64,000 nt of DNA from Dechloromonas sp. HYN0024 (GTDB lineage Bacteria; Pseudomonadota; Gammaproteobacteria; Burkholderiales; Rhodocyclaceae), in assembly GCF_003441615.1 (NCBI RefSeq), contig NZ_CP031842.1, positions 3,108,001 to 3,172,000 on the forward strand, given 5' to 3'. The notes under the pieces were generated by a model, which worked only from the letters and a program-made list of their open reading frames with translations, was not told where the DNA came from and ran no database searches. Positions within the stretch are counted from its first letter, which is position 1. Each line of letters starts with the position of its first letter. Positions 29,205-38,146 of the stretch are shown piece after piece. A program made the position numbers and the translations under genes.

Positions 29205-29579
29205 TTACTTGGCGGTAATCGTGGCATCCTCGATCAACAGCGGATACAGGTAGCCACTGCCGAAATCGCGATTCACGGCAGCAACGCCGGAAATGCTGAT
29301 CTGGTCACCGACCTTCGCCGTCTGCTGGCTGGTGATGGTCAGATCGCCGGTCGTCGCATCGCCGCTGCCGTCCTGAATGTGCAGGAAGTTGCGGCCCATG
29401 ATGCCGTTATTGACCTTGACCACCTTACCCGTGGCCTTGACCGTCTTGCCGGCGAGCGACGCCTTGCTTTGATTGATCGAAGCAATGGTCGCCGGGCTGT
29501 CAGCTGCCGTGGCCATGTTGACGCCCGTCAGACCGATACTGGACAAAAGGGCGATGAAGGCGATGGATCGGATATTCAT
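29205..29579 (-). CDS. Periplasmic OB-fold protein
   Basis: 124 residues with a signal peptide (about 1-26, cleavage after ATAA) and a single small beta-barrel domain of the nucleic-acid-binding OB type (GKTVKATGKVVKVNNGIMGRN, HIQDGSG, VGDQISISG). Exported OB-folds of this kind are found in respiratory bacteria and may bind small ligands or other proteins; function unknown. AGGAG ribosome site present. Confidence 0.75.
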   Translation of the reverse strand: MNIRSIAFIALLSSIGLTGVNMATAADSPATIASINQSKASLAGKTVKATGKVVKVNNGIMGRNFLHIQDGSGDATTGDLTITSQQTAKVGDQISISGVAAVNRDFGSGYLYPLLIEDATITAK

Positions 29580-29696
29580 GAAAACTCCTGTGAAAACACG
29601 ATGGCAGAAAGTCTCCCACGCTGCCGGATGCAGGCGAAGGCTGCCGGAAACGCATGATAAGGCCAGGCAGCGCGTTCTAGCGGCAACTTTTCAGGG

Positions 29697-30620
29697 TCAG
29701 TCACTTTCCCCGCCCATCCCTGCAGGCCGCCCTTGTCGCGATGACTGAATCAGGCCGGCCAGACTTTCCCACTGATGCACGCTGAGTCCGAACAGAATCA
29801 GCCCGGTCCCCAGCCACAGGCGCAGGCCGATACTTTCATCGTTCAGCCAGTGGCCGAGAAGCAGCGCGATCACCGGCGTAATCAGCGTGATCAGGGCTAT
29901 TTTGGCCGTTTCGAGGTGCTTGATCACGTAGTAATAGAGCGCGAATCCGATCACCGAACCGAAGACCCCGAGATAGACGATGGCCGCCCCGGCGCGAGGC
30001 GGCACCATGTCAGGCAACTGTCCGTCGGTGAACCACCAGATCAGGCCGAAAAAAGGCAGCGAGACGGTCAGCGTCCCCACCGTGGTGGCCAGGGGCGGGC
30101 TGTCGTCGCCGATGTGCTTGAGCCAGACCAGGCAGCCGGAATAGATGAAAACAGCGATGACCAGCGCAATCAGCCCAGCCAGCGCGTTTTCATGCGCCAG
30201 GCTATCGCCGTGAATAAATATGGTGGCCAGCCCGCCAGCGCCGAGCAGCATGCCAAGGAGCTTAAGGCGTGTCAGGGAGCGCTCACCGAGAAACAAGGCG
30301 GCAAGCAGCCCGGCGGCCAGCGGCGAAAGACCGAAGAGGACTGAAATCAGGCCGGAATGCACATAGCGGGCCGCCCAGTAGGTGAGGGCCATCGCCACAA
30401 ACAAGCCCAGACCACCGACCAGATAGGCGCGCCGCGCCCGGCCATGGAGGGGAAAGCGGATGCGCCAGACGATAACGATCAAGGCCGCAACAACGGCGCC
30501 AATCAGCATGCGGGCGAAAACGGCGAGGGCAAAACTGGCCCCCTGGGTACTCCACTGGATAGCCAGCGGCGTGGTGGACCAGATCAGGATGATGCCGAGA
30601 TAGGCGATGGGAATGGACAC
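29697..30620 (-). CDS. EamA-family (DMT) permease
   Basis: 307-residue ten-helix exporter-type permease. N-terminus MSIPIAYLGIILIWSTTPLAIQ and the second repeat LGVFGSVIGFALYYYVIKHLET are characteristic. Start is GTG at 30620 with an AGAGGAGA ribosome site. It follows a 33-residue open frame and an upstream intrinsic terminator, suggesting leader control of its expression. Substrate unknown; amino-acid or metabolite efflux is typical. Confidence 0.87.
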   Translation of the reverse strand: MSIPIAYLGIILIWSTTPLAIQWSTQGASFALAVFARMLIGAVVAALIVIVWRIRFPLHGRARRAYLVGGLGLFVAMALTYWAARYVHSGLISVLFGLSPLAAGLLAALFLGERSLTRLKLLGMLLGAGGLATIFIHGDSLAHENALAGLIALVIAVFIYSGCLVWLKHIGDDSPPLATTVGTLTVSLPFFGLIWWFTDGQLPDMVPPRAGAAIVYLGVFGSVIGFALYYYVIKHLETAKIALITLITPVIALLLGHWLNDESIGLRLWLGTGLILFGLSVHQWESLAGLIQSSRQGRPAGMGGESD

Positions 30621-30633
30621 AGACTTCTCCTCT

Positions 30634-30735
30634 TCAATTCGGTTGCGGCGAGGGTGGATGCAAGTCAGTCTGGGCGAGACGCTCCCAGTCTTCAGACAGA
30701 GTCATAGGGCAGGCAGATTGGGCAATACGGGTCAT
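30634..30735 (-). CDS. Candidate 33-residue small protein upstream of the EamA permease
   Basis: Begins MTRIAQSACPMTLSED and ends PPSPQPN. A good AAGGAAG ribosome site lies six bases before the ATG, and its stop is just before the ribosome site of the permease gene. No family recognised. It could be a small protein or a translated leader that controls the permease. Confidence 0.5.
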   Translation of the reverse strand: MTRIAQSACPMTLSEDWERLAQTDLHPPSPQPN

Positions 30736-30773
30736 GGCACTTCCTTTCAACGAGGGATAAACAAAGGGCAAAC

Positions 30774-30807
30774 AAAAAGGCCGCGGGGTTTTAAGTCCGC
30801 GGCCTTT
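30774..30807 (-). terminator. Intrinsic terminator or attenuator ahead of the small ORF and permease
   Basis: Perfect 11-bp GC-rich stem (30797-30807 with 30776-30786) and a ten-base loop followed on the minus strand by TTTTT. No gene lies upstream that needs terminating, which points to attenuation of the permease transcript. Confidence 0.75.
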
Positions 30808-31053
30808 GCTGAAATCTTGGGAGAAAACGACTACTTCACCCCGGCCCCGGACGAGCGACAACGTGCCAAGCGCGCAGAATGCGGCGGCAGGGAGTTTTCG
30901 GAACGAGGAACGAAACCATTGAAGTCATGCCCCGATTCTGATGGCATGCAGCACAGTCCGTCAAGGGCCGTCGAGCACGAGACCAAATAGCCCGTAAGTC
31001 AGTCATCAAGCCAGCGTAAAATAAGCGTTTTCTGATTTTCCTTGGAGCCTTCC
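30808..31053. other. Non-coding gap, possible leader RNA on the minus strand
   Basis: The 433-base gap between the permease and DUF3365 genes. On the minus strand an open frame of 30 codons (30928 to 30836, beginning MTSMVSFLVP) precedes the terminator and could be a leader peptide, but it has no strong ribosome site and no run of one amino acid. I recognise no named riboswitch. The DUF3365 promoter must also lie here. Confidence 0.35.
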
Positions 31054-31620
31054 ATGAAAACAATTATTGCCATCACCTTGATGCTGGCCGCCTTGCCCAC
31101 CGTCGCCCAGGATATCGGCGCGCTCACCGCCGAAACGAAAAAATCGGTGCTGCCGCTTGCCCCCAAGGTCGTCGCCGCGATGCAGGAAGCCGTTGCCGAG
31201 AAGGGCGTGGCCGGGGCGATTCCGGTATGCAAGGAGCAGGCGCCGGCCCTTATCAAGGAAAAACGCGCCGAGACGGGCTGGGATATTCGCCGGGTCAGCC
31301 TCAAGACACGCAATGCCGAGCGCGGCACGCCCGACCTTTGGGAGGTTCGCCAGCTGGCCGACTTCAATATCCGCGCCGCCAATGGCGAGAAGATCGACAC
31401 GATGGAAAAGAGCGAGATCGTCAACATCGACGGCAAGCCGGTCTTCCGTTACATGAAGGCACTTCCGGTTGGCGACGTTTGCCTGAAGTGTCATGGCCCG
31501 GCCGATGGTCTTGAAGCCGGCCTGAAAGCCAAGCTGGCCGAGAGCTACCCGCACGACCAGGCGACTGGCTACACCAAGGGGCAGATTCGCGGCGCTCTGA
31601 CGGTCAAGCGGCCACTGTAG
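31054..31620 (+). CDS. Periplasmic haem-binding DUF3365 (Tll0287-like) protein
   Basis: 188 residues: signal peptide (about 1-18, ending TVAQ), then a DUF3365 sensor-like domain with NAERGTPDLWEVRQL and a single c-type haem site CLKCH near residue 148. Such proteins are periplasmic monohaem cytochromes thought to sense redox or small ligands. The ATG at 31054 has a GGAG site; an upstream ATG at 31042 is less likely. Single gene. Confidence 0.85.
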   Translation: MKTIIAITLMLAALPTVAQDIGALTAETKKSVLPLAPKVVAAMQEAVAEKGVAGAIPVCKEQAPALIKEKRAETGWDIRRVSLKTRNAERGTPDLWEVRQLADFNIRAANGEKIDTMEKSEIVNIDGKPVFRYMKALPVGDVCLKCHGPADGLEAGLKAKLAESYPHDQATGYTKGQIRGALTVKRPL

Positions 31621-31717
31621 GAACGACCGCCCCTCGTCGGTGACGGGGCGGGAAACTCCTTGTTGCCAAGCTGGCGATCCACCCTTCTAATGGAGGCCGG
31701 ACAAGGGTGAAGGAGTC

Positions 31718-32602
31718 GTGTTGGAAAAATCGAATGCGTATGGCGCAGGTCTGGCGCTGATCGCCGCGCTGGGCTTTTCGCTCAAGGCGATTTTCGTCAA
31801 GCTGGCTTATCCATATGGTGTCGATGCCATCACCCTGCTCGCCCTGCGCATGGGTTTCGCGCTGCCGGTCTTTCTCTGGGTCGGACTGGCCGGACAGAGG
31901 GCGGGCAGCAACCTGACGCAAGAGGACTGGCTGAGGCTGTTTGCCCTCGGCTGTCTAGGCTACTACGGCGCGAGCATTCTCGACTTCTGGGGACTGGAAT
32001 ACATTTCGGCGGGTCTTGAGCGGCTGATCCTGTTTACTTACCCGACGCTGACCCTTCTGATTGGTGTACTTTTCCAGGGCAAGCCGTTTACCCGGCGCGA
32101 AATGCTGGCCGTGCTGCTCTGCTACCTCGGCATCGGTTTCGCATTCGTGCACGACCTCGGCCTGGGCGATGCCCGCAATGTCTGGATCGGTGGCGCACTG
32201 GTCTTTGGCTCCAGCGTGTCGTATGCCCTCTACCTGTCGGGTAGTGGGCCGATGATCGCCCGCCTCGGTGCAATGCGCTTTTCAGCACTGGCCATGCTCG
32301 TTTCATCGGCTGTCACACTGGTGCACTTCTCGGCCTCCCACCCGCTCACCGCCTTCGTCCAGCCCTTGCCGGTCTATGGCTGGGGAGTAGCCATGGCGGT
32401 CTTCGCCACCATCGTGCCGGTCTTCGCCCAGTCAGCGGCGATACGCCGGATCGGGGCAGGACAGGCATCGCTGTTCGGCATGGTCGGCCCGATCCTGACC
32501 ATCGGCTTTGGCTGGTGGCTGCTCGGCGAAGCCATTTCACTGGCGCAGATGGTCGGAGCGGCGCTGGTCGTTTTTGGCATATTGATCGTCAGCCGGCGGT
32601 AA
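31718..32602 (+). CDS. EamA-family (DMT) permease
   Basis: 294-residue ten-helix permease, the third of this superfamily within 7.5 kb. Start is GTG at 31718 with an AAGGAG ribosome site. N-terminus LEKSNAYGAGLALIAALGFSLKA and the C-terminal GQASLFGMVGPILTIGFGWWLLGE are typical. Substrate unknown; sequence differs clearly from the other two, so it is not a recent duplicate. Confidence 0.86.
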   Translation: MLEKSNAYGAGLALIAALGFSLKAIFVKLAYPYGVDAITLLALRMGFALPVFLWVGLAGQRAGSNLTQEDWLRLFALGCLGYYGASILDFWGLEYISAGLERLILFTYPTLTLLIGVLFQGKPFTRREMLAVLLCYLGIGFAFVHDLGLGDARNVWIGGALVFGSSVSYALYLSGSGPMIARLGAMRFSALAMLVSSAVTLVHFSASHPLTAFVQPLPVYGWGVAMAVFATIVPVFAQSAAIRRIGAGQASLFGMVGPILTIGFGWWLLGEAISLAQMVGAALVVFGILIVSRR

Positions 32603-32625
32603 AAAGCCTGAGTTAGAATCTTGGC

Positions 32626-33015
32626 ATGATCGGCATCTTTCTCATCACGCATGGCAGCTATGGCGAGGCGCTCGTCCAGAACGTCTGCCATGTGCTCAAC
32701 AAGCGCCCGCCCCAGTTGATCCAGCTCGGCATGACGGCGCAGGATGACCCGCTCGACCTCCTGCCGATGGCCCGCGAGATGCTCGCCCTGGCCGACAAGG
32801 GTGATGGTGCGTTGGTGCTTACTGATATTTTCGGTGCATCACCGGCCAACCTTGCGCTAAAGTTGCTGGAACGAGGCCGGGTCGAAGGACTGACCGGCGT
32901 CAATATGCCCATGCTGTTGCGCGCCCTGACCTATCGCGACAAGGGCATGGATACCCTGCTGATCCGCGCCCGCGATGGCGGCCGCGACGGCATCATCAAC
33001 ATGCTGGACCACTGA
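32626..33015 (+). CDS. PTS system mannose-type EIIA component
   Basis: 129-residue cytoplasmic phosphocarrier of the EIIA-Man fold. The phosphorylated histidine is His9 in IFLITHGSYGEAL, and LTDIFGASPANLAL follows at about residue 65. With HPr and EI encoded downstream and no sugar permease, it belongs to a regulatory PTS. No ribosome site; TAGAAT ends six bases before the ATG (possible leaderless start). Confidence 0.92.
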   Translation: MIGIFLITHGSYGEALVQNVCHVLNKRPPQLIQLGMTAQDDPLDLLPMAREMLALADKGDGALVLTDIFGASPANLALKLLERGRVEGLTGVNMPMLLRALTYRDKGMDTLLIRARDGGRDGIINMLDH

Positions 33016-33036
33016 ACAACCGGAATCGATAGCCAT

Positions 33037-33306
33037 ATGCTCACCCAGGAAACCGAAATCATCAACAAGCTCGGCCTTCATGCCCGCGCCTCCGCCAAGC
33101 TGACCCAGATGGCCGGCAAGTACACGTGCGAGGTATGGATGAGCAAGGGCACGCGCCGCATCAACGCCAAAAGCATCATGGGCGTCATGATGCTGGCCGC
33201 CGGCAAGGGTTCGAAAGTTACCCTCGAAACCAACGGGGCCGACGAGGCCGAGGCGATGGAGGCACTGCTCGCCTTGATTGCCGATTATTTCGGCGAAGGG
33301 GAATAA
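33037..33306 (+). CDS. ptsH: Phosphocarrier protein HPr
   Basis: 89 residues with active-site His15 (NKLGLHARAS) and the regulatory serine Ser46 (AKSIMGVMMLA). It transfers phosphate from EI to EIIA components. An HPr kinase, if present, is not in the window. Confidence 0.96.
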   Translation: MLTQETEIINKLGLHARASAKLTQMAGKYTCEVWMSKGTRRINAKSIMGVMMLAAGKGSKVTLETNGADEAEAMEALLALIADYFGEGE

Positions 33307-33312
33307 GCCACA

Positions 33313-35067
33313 ATGAGCTTCATCCTGCACGGTCTCGGCGTTTCGGGCGGCATCGCCATCGGGCGGGCCATGCTGATGTCGCATGCGACGCTCGAGGTGG
33401 CTCACCTGACCTTGGCACCGCGCATGGTGGACAAGGAAATCGAGCGTTTCGACGCGGCCATCAAGGCGGTCAAGGAAGAACTCATCCAGATGAAGGAAAG
33501 CACCGAGCATGCGCCGGCCGAGCTCAATGCTTTCATCGACATCCACACCATGTTCCTCGAAGACCCGGAACTGGCGCAGAAGCCGCGCGACATCATCCGC
33601 GAACGCCGGTGCAACGCCGAGTGGGCACTGGTCCAGCAGATGGAGCACCTGGTCGATCAGTTCGAGCAGTTCGACGACCTCTACCTGCGCGAGCGCAAAT
33701 TTGATGTGGTGCAGGTGGTTGAACGCGTCGTCAAGGAACTGCTTGGCCATCCCGGCCGCGCCGCGCTGAAAACCGCGAAAAAATCGAAGGAAGAAGTCCT
33801 CATCGTCGTTGCCCACGATCTATCGCCGGCCGACACCATTGCCTTCAAGGATCACCGCTTCGCCGCCTTCATCACCGATGTCGGCGGGGCCACCTCGCAC
33901 ACTGCCATCCTCGCCCGCAGCATGGCGATTCCCGCCGTCCTCGGCCTGGAAAACGCCCGTGGACTGATCCGCGATGGCGAGCAACTGATTGTCGACGGCC
34001 TGCGCGGCGTCATCATCGTCAATCCCGACCAGCGCGTGCTGGACGAGTATCAGCTCCGCAAGGAACAGATCGAGCTGGAGAAGAACAAGCTCAAGCGCCT
34101 CAAGACCGCCAAGTCGGAAACCATCGACGGCGTGCCGGTGCAGTTGTTCGCCAACATCGAACTGCCCAACGATGTACCGGTAGCGCTGGAGGCTGGTGCC
34201 GAGGGCATCGGCCTGTTCCGCACCGAATTCCTCTTCCTCGACCGTGGCGACATGCCCGACGAGCGTGAGCAATACGAAGCCTACAAAAAGGTCGTCAAGG
34301 GCATGGCCGGGCGGCCGGTCACCATCCGCACCTTCGACCTTGGCAACGATAAGGATCTGCGCCCCAACAGCAGCAACGGCGACCGTGTCCAGACCAACCC
34401 GGCGCTTGGGCGGCGCGCCATCCGCCTGTCGCTGGCCGAACCCCGCATGTTCCAGACGCAGTTGCGGGCCATCCTGCGCGCCTCCAAACACGGTCCGATC
34501 AAGCTGCTCATCCCGATGCTGGCGCATGCCCACGAGATCGACCAGACCCTGGCCGCGCTGGAGCAGGCCAAGTCCAGCCTGCGTGGCGAGAAGGTCGCCT
34601 TCGACGAGAATATCCAGGTCGGCGGCATGATCGAAATCCCCGCTGCCGCGCTGGCCGTCGGCTTGTTCCTGCGCCGGCTCGACTTCCTGTCGATCGGCAC
34701 CAACGACCTGATCCAGTACACCCTGGCCATCGACCGTTCCGACGAACAGGTCGCTGCTCTCTACGATCCCCTCCACCCGGCCGTCCTGATGCTGCTGGCC
34801 CACACGCTGTCGATGGCCGAAAAAGTCGATATCCCGGTTTCCGTCTGCGGTGAAATGGCGGGCGACCCGGAATTGACCCGGCTATTGCTCGGCATGGGCC
34901 TGCGCATTTTCTCGATGCACCCATCGCAGATTCTCAAGGTCAAGAACCGGGTGCTGAAGTCCGAGGTAAACGAGATCGCCCCCAACGTCCGCAAGATGTT
35001 GCGCCTCGACGAACCGGGCAAACTGCGCGAAGCCCTCGACAAACTGAACGGCGCAACAGGCGGCTGA
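33313..35067 (+). CDS. ptsI: Phosphoenolpyruvate-protein phosphotransferase (enzyme I)
   Basis: 584 residues. The N-terminal HPr-binding and phosphohistidine domain contains DVGGATSHTAILARS (His about 196). The C-terminal TIM barrel has GAEGIGLFRTEFLFLDR, MIEIPAAAL, FLSIGTNDLIQYTLAIDR and the catalytic Cys in VSVCGEMAGD. Takes phosphate from PEP to HPr. Starts seven bases after HPr, last gene of the regulatory PTS operon. Confidence 0.97.
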   Translation: MSFILHGLGVSGGIAIGRAMLMSHATLEVAHLTLAPRMVDKEIERFDAAIKAVKEELIQMKESTEHAPAELNAFIDIHTMFLEDPELAQKPRDIIRERRCNAEWALVQQMEHLVDQFEQFDDLYLRERKFDVVQVVERVVKELLGHPGRAALKTAKKSKEEVLIVVAHDLSPADTIAFKDHRFAAFITDVGGATSHTAILARSMAIPAVLGLENARGLIRDGEQLIVDGLRGVIIVNPDQRVLDEYQLRKEQIELEKNKLKRLKTAKSETIDGVPVQLFANIELPNDVPVALEAGAEGIGLFRTEFLFLDRGDMPDEREQYEAYKKVVKGMAGRPVTIRTFDLGNDKDLRPNSSNGDRVQTNPALGRRAIRLSLAEPRMFQTQLRAILRASKHGPIKLLIPMLAHAHEIDQTLAALEQAKSSLRGEKVAFDENIQVGGMIEIPAAALAVGLFLRRLDFLSIGTNDLIQYTLAIDRSDEQVAALYDPLHPAVLMLLAHTLSMAEKVDIPVSVCGEMAGDPELTRLLLGMGLRIFSMHPSQILKVKNRVLKSEVNEIAPNVRKMLRLDEPGKLREALDKLNGATGG

Positions 35068-35160
35068 ATCGGTGCCCGGCTGGAATCGCAGACAACATTG
35101 AGGCACACTGTCAATTCTGGCGGAATACGCCAATTCAATTTCACAGACCAAGGAGAAGTC

Positions 35161-35610
35161 ATGGAACGACGCGAAATGTTGAAGACTGTTGGCGCAGCGA
35201 TGGCGGCAGCAGTTGCCAGTTCCGCCCTGGCGGCCGATCACAATCACGACCATAGCCATCATCACAATCACCCATCCAATCCTTATGCTGCTCTCATCGC
35301 TTCGAGCAGCGACTGTCTGAAAACGGGCGAAGCATGTTTGGCACACTGCCTCATCCTTTTGGGAGAGGGAGATAAGGAAATGGCCAGCTGCGCCCAGTCG
35401 GTCAATGGTTTGCTCGCCGTGTGCAGTACGCTGGGGCGGCTTGCTGGCCAGAACTCCAAACATACCAAGGCAATGGCCAAGGTCGCGGCAGATGTGTGCG
35501 CCGAGTGCGAAAAGGAATGCCGCAAGCACGAAAAGAAACACGAAGAGTGCAAGGCCTGCGCTGAAGCCTGTGCTTCGTGCCTCAAGGAGTGCAAGAAGCT
35601 GAGCGCCTGA
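35161..35610 (+). CDS. Copper-storage-type four-helix-bundle protein (Csp/DUF326), exported
   Basis: 149 residues. The N-terminus MERREMLKTVGAAMAA resembles a Tat signal, followed by a His-rich stretch (DHNHDHSHHHNHP). The rest is helical with 13 cysteines, mostly in CxxC and CxxxC spacing (CLKTGEACLAHC; CAECEKEC; CKACAEACASCLKEC). Csp proteins hold many Cu(I) ions on such cysteines, and exported Csp1-type members have 13. AAGGAG ribosome site present. It directly precedes a copper-type TonB receptor, supporting a copper role. Confidence 0.88.
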   Translation: MERREMLKTVGAAMAAAVASSALAADHNHDHSHHHNHPSNPYAALIASSSDCLKTGEACLAHCLILLGEGDKEMASCAQSVNGLLAVCSTLGRLAGQNSKHTKAMAKVAADVCAECEKECRKHEKKHEECKACAEACASCLKECKKLSA

Positions 35611-35631
35611 TCCACTTCACCCGGCATTTCC

Positions 35632-35666
35632 GAAGGCATCTCCGGTTACCGGCAGGTGCCTTTTTC
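35632..35666 (+). terminator. Terminator after the Csp-type gene
   Basis: Imperfect stem beginning aaggca and closing tgcctt, with the inner pairing ccgg/ccgg, followed by TTTTT. It separates the Csp gene from the copper receptor gene. Confidence 0.7.
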
Positions 35667-35706
35667 TTTGCCCGAAATCCCCAACGCTGAGCAGCGCCTC
35701 CCGCCT

Positions 35707-35736
35707 GCGACAATTTGTCACGCGACAATTTGTCGC
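35707..35736. promoter_or_regulatory. Tandem 15-bp palindromic operator upstream of the copper receptor
   Basis: Two abutting copies, 35707-35721 (gcgacaatttgtcac) and 35722-35736 (gcgacaatttgtcgc), 14 of 15 bases identical and each a palindrome. Together they also make TTGTC-N4-GACAA (35715-35728), the spacing of Crp/Fnr-family sites. That inner palindrome is centred about 40 bases before the likely transcription start. The same element occurs between the two tonB genes at 44827-44850. Confidence 0.8.
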
Positions 35737-35748
35737 ATTCCTCTGACA

Positions 35749-35754
35749 TATAAA
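35749..35754 (+). promoter_or_regulatory. Likely -10 box of the copper receptor gene
   Basis: TATAAA lies 12 bases beyond the second palindrome and about 50 bases before the ATG. No -35 hexamer is visible; the palindromes occupy that position, as expected for an activator-dependent (class II) or operator-blocked promoter. Confidence 0.5.
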
Positions 35755-35804
35755 TTCCCTGAAAATCAGCCCCCACTTAAATAGCAAGAATCAGGGAGGA
35801 TTTC

Positions 35805-38081
35805 ATGGGGTATCCGATTCGTCCGCTGGCCGCTGCGCTGGCCGTCGCCTTTGCCGCACCGGCAGCCTATGCCCAGACCACCTTGAACGAGGTGGTGGTC
35901 AGTGCCGGCAAGATTCCGGAAGCCAGTTCGCCACGCCAGATCGGACAAGCCGAGATCGCCGCCAAACATGCGGTGACACGGGACACCGCCAGCCTGCTCC
36001 AGGATGTACCGGGCATTTCGCTGTACGGTGCCGGGGGCGTTTCCAGCCTGCCGGCCATCCACGGCCTGGCCGATGACCGTCTGCGTATCTCCGTCGATGG
36101 CATGGACTTCATCGCCACCTGTCCCAACCACATGAATCCGCCGCTTTCTTACCTTGACCCCAATGCGGTCAGCAAGATCAAGGTCTACGCCGGCATCACA
36201 CCGGTCAGCGTTGGTGGCGACAGCATCGGCGGCAGTATCGTCGCCGAAACCGCCGCCCCCGCCTTTGCCGCTCCCGGCCAAGGCCTGCTGACCAAGGGCG
36301 AAATCGGTACCTTCTATCGCAGCAACAACAACGCCGTCGGCGGTAATGTCGGCGCTACGGTCGCCACTGAAAACTTCAGCGTCAGCTACACCGGCGCCAT
36401 GACCAAGGCCGACAACTACACGGCCGGCGGCAATTTCAAGACGACCACGGCGACAGGCCGCGTTGGTCATACGCTGCCGCTGGATGAAGTCGGCTCAAGT
36501 GCCTATGAGTCGCAAACGCATACCCTCGGCTTTGCCATGCGCGGCGGCAATCACCTCGTCGAAGCCAAGTTCGCCTATCAGGACGTCCCCGAGCAGCTTT
36601 ACCCGAACCAGCGCATGGACATGCTGGGCAACGAGCAGAAGCGCGTGAATCTGCGTTATCTCGGCCAGTTCGACTGGGGCATGCTGGAAGCGCGCGCTTA
36701 TTATGAAGATGTCGATCATTTCATGGATTTCGGCGCTGACAAGCGGTTTTGGTATGGCACCGCATCCGGAGGCCCGGGAGCGGTCAATGGCACCCCCTGC
36801 TCCCCGATCAGCGCCACCTGTGCAGCCGGCATGCCGATGTACTCAGCCAGCAAAACCACCGGCGTCAATCTGAAGGCTGACATCGACTTGAGTGCCAACG
36901 ACCTGCTGCGCATCGGCGCCCTCTACCAGCACTACACGCTGAACGACTGGTGGCCGCCCTCAGGTTCCGGTATGTGGCCTGGCACCTTTGACAACATCAA
37001 GGATGGTGAGCGCAATCGTCTGGGCGTATTTGCTGAATGGGAAGCTCGTTTCGGCAAACAGTGGACCACACAGCTTGGCGCTCGATTTGAGCGGGTTACC
37101 AGCGATGCCGGCAACGTTCAAGGGTACAACCCGAGCACAAACGGCATGGCCCCCATGTGGAACAACCAGCAGTCGGACGCTGCAGCCTTCAACGCCCGCA
37201 GCCACGACCGTGCCGACAACAACCTGGACCTGACGGCGATCGCCCGTTACACGCCAAGCACCACCACAGACATTGAATTCGGCCTGGCCCGCAAGGTCCG
37301 CTCGCCCAATCTGTACGAGCGCTATACCTGGTCTACATGGTCGATGGCCGCGGTCATGAACAACTTCGTCGGGGATGGCAACGGCTACGTCGGCAACTTG
37401 GACCTGAAGCCGGAAAAGGCCTACACCGTCTCCTCCACCTTTGACTGGCATGCCGCCGACCGTTCGTGGGAAATCAAGGCCACGCCGTATTTCACCTATG
37501 TTGACGACTATATTGACGCCGTGCGCTGTAGCAATACAACAACCTGTGCCGGCACCAATGCCACCGGCACGACCCGGTTCGTCACGCTGCAATATGCCAA
37601 CCAATCGGCACGCCTCTACGGCCTCGATCTTTCCGGCCGCATGCCGCTGGCCAGCACCAACCTCGGGGCTTTCGGCCTGACCGGCCTGCTCGGCTACACT
37701 CGTGGCGAAAACCGCGATACCGGTGGCAACCTGTACAACATCATGCCGCTCAACGCCAAACTGGCTATCACCCATCAGCTCGGAGGCTGGAACAATGCCA
37801 TCGAAGTCATCGGCGTCACAGGCAAGCACGACACCTCGGCAGTCCGGAACGAGATCGAGACTTCCGGGTATAGCCTGACCAACCTGCGCGCCAGCTACAC
37901 TTGGAGCAAGGTCCGCGTCGACTTCGGCGTTGAAAATCTCTTTGACAAGTTCTACTACATGCCGCTAGGTGGTGCGTATACCGGCCAGGGAACTACGATG
38001 ATGCAGACCGGAATGACTTGGGGCGTTGCCGTCCCCGGCATGGGCCGCTCGTTCTACGCGGGGCTCAACCTGAAGTTCTGA
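35805..38081 (+). CDS. TonB-dependent copper receptor (OprC/NosA type)
   Basis: 758-residue outer-membrane receptor. Signal peptide (about 1-23, ending AYAQ), TonB-box-like LNEVVVSA, a plug containing ATCPNHMNPPLSYLDPNAV (about 104-122), the copper-receptor family signature with a plug cysteine, and a barrel ending in Phe (FYAGLNLKF). Family members bind copper at Cys/Met/His of the plug, and NosA is needed for copper-dependent N2O reductase. AGGGAGGA ribosome site; preceded by the palindromic operator and followed by a Crp/Fnr-type regulator. Confidence 0.9.
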   Translation: MGYPIRPLAAALAVAFAAPAAYAQTTLNEVVVSAGKIPEASSPRQIGQAEIAAKHAVTRDTASLLQDVPGISLYGAGGVSSLPAIHGLADDRLRISVDGMDFIATCPNHMNPPLSYLDPNAVSKIKVYAGITPVSVGGDSIGGSIVAETAAPAFAAPGQGLLTKGEIGTFYRSNNNAVGGNVGATVATENFSVSYTGAMTKADNYTAGGNFKTTTATGRVGHTLPLDEVGSSAYESQTHTLGFAMRGGNHLVEAKFAYQDVPEQLYPNQRMDMLGNEQKRVNLRYLGQFDWGMLEARAYYEDVDHFMDFGADKRFWYGTASGGPGAVNGTPCSPISATCAAGMPMYSASKTTGVNLKADIDLSANDLLRIGALYQHYTLNDWWPPSGSGMWPGTFDNIKDGERNRLGVFAEWEARFGKQWTTQLGARFERVTSDAGNVQGYNPSTNGMAPMWNNQQSDAAAFNARSHDRADNNLDLTAIARYTPSTTTDIEFGLARKVRSPNLYERYTWSTWSMAAVMNNFVGDGNGYVGNLDLKPEKAYTVSSTFDWHAADRSWEIKATPYFTYVDDYIDAVRCSNTTTCAGTNATGTTRFVTLQYANQSARLYGLDLSGRMPLASTNLGAFGLTGLLGYTRGENRDTGGNLYNIMPLNAKLAITHQLGGWNNAIEVIGVTGKHDTSAVRNEIETSGYSLTNLRASYTWSKVRVDFGVENLFDKFYYMPLGGAYTGQGTTMMQTGMTWGVAVPGMGRSFYAGLNLKF

Positions 38082-38098
38082 GGTCAACTCACATCAGC

Positions 38099-38123
38099 AA
38101 CCCCCGCACCAGCCGGGGTTTTT
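38099..38123 (+). terminator. Terminator between copper receptor and regulator genes
   Basis: Six-base stem aacccc/ggggtt with a ten-base loop followed by TTTTT. It may reduce read-through into the regulator gene starting at 38147. Confidence 0.7.
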
Positions 38124-38146
38124 CTTTGTCATCAAGGAAGCTCGCC

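Noticed and set aside
25269..32602. Recent triplication of EamA permeases
   Set aside because: The three proteins (25269, 29697, 31718) differ throughout, so they are separate family members, not recent copies.
35098..35160. Fnr-type site (TTGA...TCAA) upstream of the Csp gene
   Set aside because: The half-sites are nine bases apart, not six, and do not match the operator found at the two TonB loci.
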